NCBI GenBank assembly: GCA_015847255.1 | Contig: JADLZK010010475.1 | Location: 1-64,000, forward strand | Reading direction: 5' to 3' | Source of the DNA: Hyparrhenia diplandra | Lineage: Eukaryota; Streptophyta; Magnoliopsida; Poales; Poaceae | DNA length: 64,000 nt | Shown here: positions 56,768 to 64,000 of the stretch, one piece after another | Layout: each line of letters begins with the position of its first letter | Position numbering within the stretch: the stretch's first letter is position 1 | Notes under the pieces: generated by a model | What the model saw: only the letters and a program-made list of their open reading frames with translations | Databases searched by the model: none | Told to the model about the DNA's origin: nothing | Made by a program: the position numbers and the translations under genes

Positions 56768-57721
56768 CACTGCTCTCAGTAAATGGCCTTTTAAGCCTTT
56801 CTTAGTCAGTTTGGGAATGGACCGAGAACAAAGAAGTTCTTGCGTTTTTAGAGGTAGGGTAATAAGATTAGGGAGACAAGTGGAGCAACTTTGAAGGGTT
56901 GAGCCCACGCGCTCTCTACCTCTTACTTTGCCGGCTTTCGTCTCATATTTGCTCATCTCATAGCGGAATTACCTACCATCGCCGTATTTCTTTCTAGTGC
57001 GTTCTTTCGTACTTTGCGCTCGACTTTATTTGGACGTACTTCTTTCTCATGTTTGCTTGATTAAGTCACTATCATGTCACCACTATTGGTCCATATGTGT
57101 AAAGTTTTTTTGCTTGTATGGATGTGTTGACATGGAAGACACATATTGTGTTCATATGAGATGTTGTGGGCGATGTATTAGCGAGCTAATTAATGGTGAT
57201 GCGCATATTGCTACTGGAAGATCAGATGACTTGTGGTTTTGATTTGATTCAAGTTTTGATATTGTTTTTAATTTTATGCACACAGGTGTTTGGTGATATA
57301 GTTGTGAGTAGTTTGTTTTGTTTTGATTTAATTTCGCACACAAGGTCTTCTCTATAAATTTGGTTATAATTAGAATTGGCAACAATGGCGGATTGTGAAT
57401 AAAATCTACCTATGGCGAACATTTCTACTACTAATTTTGTATAAAAGGCCAAGTGCAATAAACCATAGAAATAGTCATTAGGATATTTACAAATGTAAAA
57501 AATCAGCCTTTGTGAGGCACAATTTTATGCAAATATCAAAAACATAAACATCGCTAAGTGAATGTTTTGGTGAACATACTGCGTAAGTAAGCACTAAGTT
57601 GTAAACTTTGTGCTACGGTATTATTCAGTTTACGTTTTCTTGCAGGTGTTTCAGCAGTAGCATTGGGTTGTTTCGCCACTGATTGGCAACAGTTCATATA
57701 CAAACAATTTCGTAGCGGCCG
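56768..57721. other. Intergenic, nothing recognised
   Basis: No coding motif or paired repeat was found. Confidence 0.3.
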
Positions 57722-57840
57722 TGCAAACTTCTAATCACAGGGTCATAGGATGTTTGATCCGATGGAGGCGGCGATAAAGTGTAAAATACTCAATCCTATG
57801 CCGGATCAAGATCATGTGGCCCCATTACTAGAAGTTTGCA
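57722..57840. repeat. Inverted repeat hairpin, about 39-bp arms
   Basis: The arm at 57722-57761 (TGCAAACTTCTAAT...TGATCCG) pairs imperfectly with 57802-57840 (CGGATCA...TAGAAGTTTGCA) around a loop of about 40 bp. The length and mismatches are compatible with a small MITE relic or a hairpin precursor. Confidence 0.55.
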
Positions 57841-60204
57841 TTTTACTGAGGATTTAGTTTAGTACTAATCTATTCCAATTAGAATTATCTTGACTTAGGA
57901 TAAATTATCTAGATCCCATATGGGTAGCAGTCGTGGCACATTCTTTTGACATGATCGAAAGCATGTTCGACCGCGACACAAAATATTTCGATCATACCAC
58001 ACACACTATTACACAATCGACTTTTTGTCGATGATTGTAATTTTGTTTACCGACGGCGAGTATATATGGTGCAACAAGTAGAATAAGACGTGTGGCAGTG
58101 TGCCGTATATACTTCTAGTGATTAAAGATGACCGCTCAATTACTGCATTTAATTGACACCGGACAAAACATGGTCTCGGTGTTCATCTGATTTAATTTGT
58201 TTAGAGAGTCTAGTCCTTGTTGGGCGTGCGAGCTTGCGGCTTACAAATTGCGCACGCTACCATGATCCCATATGATGGCAACAATTCAAGATTGATTAGC
58301 TTGAAATGCGTAGTCTCAAGCATCCGCAAAGCTACAACCTTGTTGACTGAGAAGGGTCTAGAGGTGAGAATTCAGACGCTGGAAGGACCAATGCGTGTCG
58401 CACTAGAAGCGAGCCATAGCAATGGCACGGAAATCGGAAATGCCATGCGTCGAAGCAATCTATATATATCTGGTGTGGCACAGTGGCAGCAGGGCTCTTT
58501 TGCTCGCTCGCCAGTCGCTTCATCGACGGGGCCCGTGGCTGGATCGGAACGGGCGACGACTGAAGACGACGACCGGCGAGAGCGTTTGCGTAAGGGACTA
58601 ACGGACCAACTAGGGGACCATGCCGCCATCTACTAGTGCTGCCGGAAGCAACGCGGGCAGAAAGCCAGAAACGCGGCGTGGTCGAAGAGGACGCAAGGAT
58701 CGGGGAATTTTTTGTAACAAAGTGGCCGGGCGCCTCACACATTCTTTTCCTGAGTTTTCATCTCTATATCTATCTGCACGATTAGTCCATTTTAGCAAGA
58801 GCAGCAGGCGTAACATTGGCTGACACCTGTCGGCTGATCCTCCGACCCGACGACGTTGCGTGCACGAGACCTCCGCAAAATTAGAGAATACGCCTACTGG
58901 CCGAATTGCCTTGCAAGGAGAAAACTTCAATCAGCATCTATACGCTGGAGGCCGCATATACTGTTGAACTCCGCTATCTGAGAAGTGGACTGGATGTAGT
59001 AACTACGTACAGTGCGTGCCATACCGCCGCCGGTGGCGCCACTATAGCCAGGTGTGATTGATGCGACATTTCATGTTCATCTGTGGACCCTGATGCGATG
59101 TTGAATGATGGTCGATTTAGGGCTTTAGGACCTACAGTACGCCCCTAAGCTAGACTTATACCGCAAAAGCAGCTCCAAATGACTTATTGGCACGTTCTAA
59201 TCTTGTCGTCGACTGAAAGCGTCACGGAAGAAAAATCTGAGGAGAGGCTAAATGAGGGTTCCACATTAACAAAATATGAGGTGGGTAAGGAAAGAGAGAG
59301 AATGGCGGCGGGCGGTTGGTGAAACGCCAACCTTTGCGCCGCTTCATGTGCAAATCGATACTTAAATTATTTTTAATAGTATCTCTTGGCTAAACCATTG
59401 CCATGTGTAGACTATTTTAATGGCTGAAAGTGACTTGGCAGTTCCATTTCGCCCGGCAAACTTTTATTAACCATGCTCTAATAGGCCTAACATTGTATAC
59501 TACCGGTAGTGATAAAAAACAGGCTCCCCGTCAAACGCCCGTTCTGTATTCAGCGGTAATGTTAAAAAAACTAGCCCTTGCAATGCCTTTGTGCTAAAAA
59601 TTGTGCTCTGCCCGTCATTACCACTATACCTGTCATCTAATAAACTGTTAACAGGCGTGCCTTTTTTAAAAACAGTTTTATTTAATAAACTTACCTGTTA
59701 ACAGTATGTGTTAGCTGGAGGGTGAAAGTAGTAACCCTCAACGACAAGCTATAGCTTAGACTAGCTTCCTATGAGCCTTTTAGACCTAGGACGAGCTTGG
59801 ATGGAGTCACAATTGGTTTGCGGCCGGTATTGGACTCACTCGTTTGCTTAGAGAGGAATGCGGGGTGTTCTGGTGAGTGGGGAGCCTCCTCATTATTGTT
59901 TTTTCAAAGAGACAGCCTACACTTTGGTGGCCAAAACAAGACCAGGCGTATGCTGCGTATTTTTATTTTTTTTTTTTATTATTCAACCAGGACAGGCCAT
60001 TGGCAGAAAAGAGTAGATAAACAGCCCACGATTGGTGGCCCAAAACAAAACAGCAACCACGAGCCCACAGGCCAATTTGCGTGTCCATGCATGGGACTGA
60101 AACAACGGTTTTATGTTTATTTATTATACCACACTAAAGTTTGCTCAAAAAAGCCAGACTAACAGAATGACTGCGAAACAGGCGCACACGAGACCGACCA
60201 GGAG
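57841..60204. other. Intergenic, no gene recognised
   Basis: The longest frame (58217-58636 plus) has no recognised domain and is probably not a gene. The rest is mixed-composition DNA and includes the 3' flank of the dioxygenase gene on its right. Confidence 0.35.
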
Positions 60205-61303
60205 TTACATAGGGGAGCTTGTTGATCTTTGCAGTGTTGGTAGTCGCCGAACTTCTTCCCCTTGTACTTGGCTGGGCTCTCGTCTGTGACCAGCTTCGGG
60301 TGCGCGGCCCGACGACGAGCTCCCCGGCGGCTCCAAAGAACCAGTAGCCATGACATCCGCGTCTTCTCCTTGTCCACTGTCGTACGATGCAGCACCGCCT
60401 TGTACGCCCCGTTGCTGAAAATCTGCTCGATCGGTGTGTTCAACGAGACATAAAGCACCAAAGACTTGGTGGAATGTACGAGATGAAAAAGTTAGCTTGC
60501 CTCTATCTGGTCACCAATGTGGACGATGAGGCGCGTCCGGCACGTACTTGGCGTCGTACCAGTGACCATCTTTGAAGACCTGGAGGCCCTGCACCTCGTT
60601 GGGCACGAGGACGGTGAGCGTGTGCTCATGTCCGTGTGCGGCGCGAGGCCGAGCGTGACTCCGGCTGCGGGCACGGCGGGTAGAAGTTGATCTTCATTAG
60701 GAACACCAGGCCGTCGCCGCCGAACGACTCCTCCGCCATGGCGCCCTCGTGGAGGCCGAGCCCCAGCGGAGGTGCTCAAACAGCTCGCGCGTCAGGCGCT
60801 GCAAATGGCGACAGTACTCCTCGTTCGCCTCCTGTACCCGGCGATGGCGGCGGGCTCTCAGGCCATATGGCGTGGTTCACCTTCTCCGGGGGCGCCACGA
60901 CGTGGGAAGAAGAAGTCGTTCCACGTCTTCTTGCCCTCGAGGTCCTTCTGCAGCTTGGTGCCGTAGCCCTCGAGCTTGCCGGATGCCGGTTCCATGGCGT
61001 AGCGCTCCTTCTTTCCTCCGCGGCAGCTCTGAAGGAAGGCCTGCCCGACGCGCTGGGCTCCGCCACCGCCGTGGAGGGCACGCCGTGGTTCACCACCTGG
61101 AACAGCCCCCACTCTTTGGCGGCTTCGACCACGCGCGTGCCGAACCCGGGCTCCGACATGTCGATCACCGGCACGGCCGGCGCAGCAGCCGTGTGGTAGG
61201 TGAAGTTTGCCCCGGCTGGTCCTGCTTCGGACCGTACGAACTCCGCCGGTAGCGCGCCCAGCGACGCCGCCAGCTCCTGCACGCTCTTGTGGGTCTCCAC
61301 CAT
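60205..61303 (-). CDS. Flavonol-synthase-like 2-oxoglutarate/Fe(II) dioxygenase, heavily frameshifted
   Basis: Two exons on the minus strand: 61303-60501 and 60422-60205. Family sequence is recognisable across frames: VQELAASLGALPAEFVRSE, VPVIDMSEP, EWGLFQVVNHGVP, YAMEPASGKLEGYGTKLQ, KTWNDFFF, NEEYCRHLQRLTRELFEHL, HTDMST (Fe-binding His and Asp), VLHRTT (third ligand His), RMSW (2-oxoglutarate-binding RxS) and KLVTDESPAKYK. This is the flavonol synthase/flavanone-3-hydroxylase class of soluble oxygenases of flavonoid metabolism. At least seven 1-2 nt indels occur in exon 1 (near 61057, 60903, 60850, 60765, 60660, 60630 and 60532) and more in exon 2. The intron has a GC donor (GAG|GCAAGC) and a CAG acceptor. 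Expected intact length is about 339 residues. Whether it is a pseudogene or an error-rich sequence is open. Confidence 0.75.
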
Positions 61304-63767
61304 TGCTGTAGTTTCTGGAGTAGTAATAAAGACTATGAAAAACGTCTATTAAGAGAATTCAGAGGAACTAAGATTCAACTCTCTCAGGGGGCCCTTTTTT
61401 CAATCAATATATCTCTACCGTTATAATCAAGGTTCCTCAAGTTTAGAATTAAAAGACATCATGAATAGAAGCTTCCTGCATGTCGTCATGGGTGAATTTT
61501 TCAGGTTCAAAAGGAAGGCTGTAAATTTTCATGCTATGTAGCATAGTCATTTGCACCATCTTGTTCACTTAAATTATCGTTAGCTTGCTGCTGCCCTTGT
61601 TCTTCAATATCAAGTGCATCTGCAGCAGGGCCGTCTCTACAAATTTCATGGGTCTATGGGCCGAAAAGCAAGACACTAAGGGCCGGGAATAGTTAATAGA
61701 ATCTGATATGCAAATTTTTATCAGCTGTCTCCCCAGTAGCACCTTCAGTGACATCGGCATGTGCATCTAAATTATGCTCCTCTATTGTAGCATAATTGAC
61801 ATCAACTTAATGCAATTATTAACTGATCATGCTCATGTTGATCTTACCCTAACTTCGGCATTACTTGAAGTTGAAAAAATATAGCACACTTTTTGTGATT
61901 CATCAAACTGAGATCTTGTTGGTTTCTTTTTTCTTTTTCTGAGCACGAGACAAATATTTCTTTGGCATAATCGAACAAGTTCAAAAATATATTGGATTAA
62001 ATTCGAAGCCCTATACCTATCGGTTAACTGATAAACTGATTTTTTATGCAGCTGATAAGCTGAAATGCGATCCAGACAATCTCACTTACAGCAGTCTGCG
62101 AGACGAAGACGCAGGGGGAAGAGCCCAAGGGAACGCCGAGCGGTAGCGATAATCAGGTTCCAACCGTCCAGGGGAGAGGGTCGCGAGATCAGGTCAGCCT
62201 TCCAGGCGGAGGCGGAGGCGGCGGCCGGCGGCGGGAACTCGTGAGTAACGAAGGCCAGAGGTAGGCCAGATGTAGCTGCTCTTTATGTAGTACTAAAACA
62301 CATACTCATGGGCCTCCCGGTGGCGATGGCCCATGGCGTCACACGTTGCCTTGCGGAAAAAGTCCATCCTCACTCACTCATCTTTCACAAAAGTTTAATT
62401 TTCGTCCACACAAACTTGCCGTCGGTGAGGTGGAGGTCGTCCTGGTTGCCCCATCGCTGTGCTGAGCCACGTGTAGCGGCTCGCCGCGGACCCATAGCGG
62501 CCGGACTCGTCGTCCGCTTCTTCTCCGTTAGCAAAGTGCTCCCCGCTTCGTGGTGATCACGATGAGTCGATGACTAAAGGTATTTATTTATTTATGTATT
62601 TTGGTTTTATTTTCAAGAGGAAAAGGAAGTATATATATGATATAAGCACGACATCATGATGTTGTCATCAAGGTAACAAGGCATGCACATAGCTCACCGT
62701 ACGTGGCCCTGCTCGCCCTTCGCTCTGACTCGTGTGCTACTGAACTTTGGCGTCAATGACCTCCGGTGACACTGCCCCGTCATCCTCGAGCACGAGCCGC
62801 CACCGTCGGCTGCGCGAGGTGTAGCTGCCAACAGGCTATCGCGCACGACGACAACACGGTAGACCTCGGCTCCGGCGAGAACCGCCCCGCCACGCTCTTG
62901 AAGCTCGGGCTCTGCAGCCTCTGCGCGTTATTCGTCGTTGCCGCCTGCCCCTGCAGCTGTGCTGGGAACGACAACCGCTTCTTCGCGGCGCTCGCCGTCG
63001 GCCCCTGCCACGCTCCCGCTCTGTATCCGGGCCGCTGCTGCTGATGCACTCGATGCATGCATCGGCGAGGGGGCGAGCCCGCGTGCTGCCGCGGCGTCAA
63101 CTAGATGCACGGAGAGCGTCACGGAGGACTGCAAGCATATCCCGCCCGCTCCCCACTAGCGGCCACTGTCCCCGTGCCTGGCCATGCATGCACCCTGGCC
63201 TCAGCGGTCGCCGGCCTCCCTCCCTTGCTCGGCAGCGGCCTGCTGCCCGCCTTCGTGTGCTGTCTCTGTTGCGCCGCCACTATCGGGACACGTCGACGCC
63301 CACCTCCCCGCTCACGGCAGCAGCCCTGGCGTTCGTCCTCATAAACAGAGGGAGAGAACAAAGGAGAGGGAGAGATGAGATGGATATGTGATGATGTGGC
63401 ATGGTGACATGGTGCCACGTGGATCAAAACGGGGTTAAAACTGTAAAAAAGGGATTATCTTTATACGGTTTCACGGTTGGGGAGGAAAATCAAACTTTCT
63501 TTGATAGTTAGGGATGCAAATAAGACTTTTTTTCCCTTGCCTTACCCCTCCCTATAAGAAGGACCTGGTTCTACAGAAGTACTTCACAACACTGGAAGCT
63601 TAAAAATAATTGTCTAGAGCACCTTTTTAAGATTCAACAAATTATTTTTCTATTTTTTCCATTTTTTCTTTTCTAAGCCCCGACAAATGTTTCTTAGATA
63701 GCATTTAGAATTAAACAACTAATAAATTAGAACAAAAACCTAACTATATCAGTATGATTACTAGAAA
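61304..63767. other. Upstream flank of the dioxygenase and intergenic DNA, no gene confirmed
   Basis: A CAGGGCCGTCTCTACAAATT sequence at 61626 resembles a hAT-type terminus, but no matching inverted end was found. A GC-rich open frame at 62766-63044 (plus) and the frames overlapping 62780-63430 (both strands) lack recognised domains. The rest is AT-rich spacer. Confidence 0.35.
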
Positions 63768-63877
63768 TCTGAAATGATTAATTTGGATTAGAAAACGATT
63801 GATGAATAAAAACTAGGGGCTAAAAGCCGATCTGAAATAATTAATTTGGATTAGAAAACAATCGATGAAAAAAAAAA
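63768..63877. repeat. Short tandem duplication, 63-bp period
   Basis: TCTGAAATxATTAATTTGGA followed by TTAGAAAACxATxGATGAA occurs at 63768 and again at 63831. The second copy is partial. No gene overlaps. Confidence 0.75.
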
Positions 63878-64000
63878 CAACAGGCTTGATCAGGTGATGA
63901 ATGATGACCTGATAATTGATGATTGACGAAGTGAATCGGTGATCAGCTGCAGCCTGCAGGGCCTGATCGTCTCCTTGTGCCCGTCCGTGCTGTCGGGCCG

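Noticed and set aside
58217..58636. 139-codon open frame on the plus strand
   Set aside because: No known motif, no clear promoter or splice context, and ordinary intergenic composition.
61626..61670. CAGGGCCGTCTCTACAAATT, a hAT-like terminal sequence
   Set aside because: The partner inverted end and an 8-bp duplication could not be found; not listed as an element.
62766..63044. Open frame with a hydrophobic stretch (LCSLCALFVVAACP)
   Set aside because: It could be a small membrane protein, but there is no family match, and the overlapping frames on both strands suggest a GC effect.
1..64000. CRISPR arrays, operons, prokaryotic terminators, rRNA or tRNA genes
   Set aside because: None seen. 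The window is plant nuclear DNA, and the only tRNA-related sequence is the trnL intron fragment at 55938-56354, which lacks the tRNA exons.

Overview
This is eukaryotic nuclear DNA from a grass (Poaceae). The genes are split by GT-AG introns and have GC-rich first exons with AT-rich introns. The coding remnants match grass/plant families: a TRAB1/ABI5-type bZIP, a DUF1685 protein, a GH5 endo-beta-mannanase, a remorin, a flavonol-synthase-like dioxygenase, an MRL7/SVR4-like chloroplast protein, THO5 and an OBL1-type lipase. The intergenic space is typical grass repeat DNA: Copia and LINE remnants, Stowaway and Tourist MITEs, a hAT relic, long foldback elements and a plastid trnL-intron insertion. 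I see no prokaryotic features, CRISPR array, tRNA gene or rRNA gene.

Layout, left to right. 0-4 kb: LINE 3' end, a miniature Copia element, a Stowaway MITE, and exon 1 of an MRL7-like gene read leftward (remaining exons not found; probably off the left edge). 4-15 kb: AT-rich repeats, a foldback element built of subterminal repeats, and a 3.9-kb LTR-like repeat on the minus strand. 15.4-16.2 kb: an intact two-exon DUF1685 gene. 18.5-21.6 kb: a four-exon bZIP gene (minus strand). 22.5-29.4 kb: two adjacent foldback elements, a second copy of the LTR-like repeat in the opposite orientation, and a Tourist MITE. 29.6-31.4 kb: a four-exon mannanase (minus). 33.7-37.3 kb: a short remorin (minus). 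40.9-43.1 kb: a dead hAT transposase. 44.5-49.9 kb: an unprocessed THO5 pseudogene (plus). 50.6-55.6 kb: a broken lipase gene (minus) with a GC-rich repeat where its middle exons should be. 55.9-56.8 kb: plastid-derived DNA and a hairpin MITE. 60.2-61.3 kb: a flavonol-synthase-like gene with many indels (minus). 61.3-64 kb: no gene recognised.

The genes show no sign of acting in one pathway; this is ordinary plant gene order. Two themes cut across the window. First, nearly every recognisable gene except DUF1685 carries 1-nt indels, often in G/C or A/T runs and often in opposite-sign pairs, so the long open frames run through segments that are out of frame relative to the family. Sequence or assembly error is the simplest reading, but real decay cannot be excluded. 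Second, LINE-type retroposition has left a size series of insertions with perfect or near-perfect target-site duplications, down to 14 nt. I did not find a convincing new biological system. The most unusual structures are the adjacent foldbacks (22.5-24.6 kb), the deleted but boundary-intact Copia element (585-1497) and the plastid trnL P6-loop insertion (55.9-56.35 kb).
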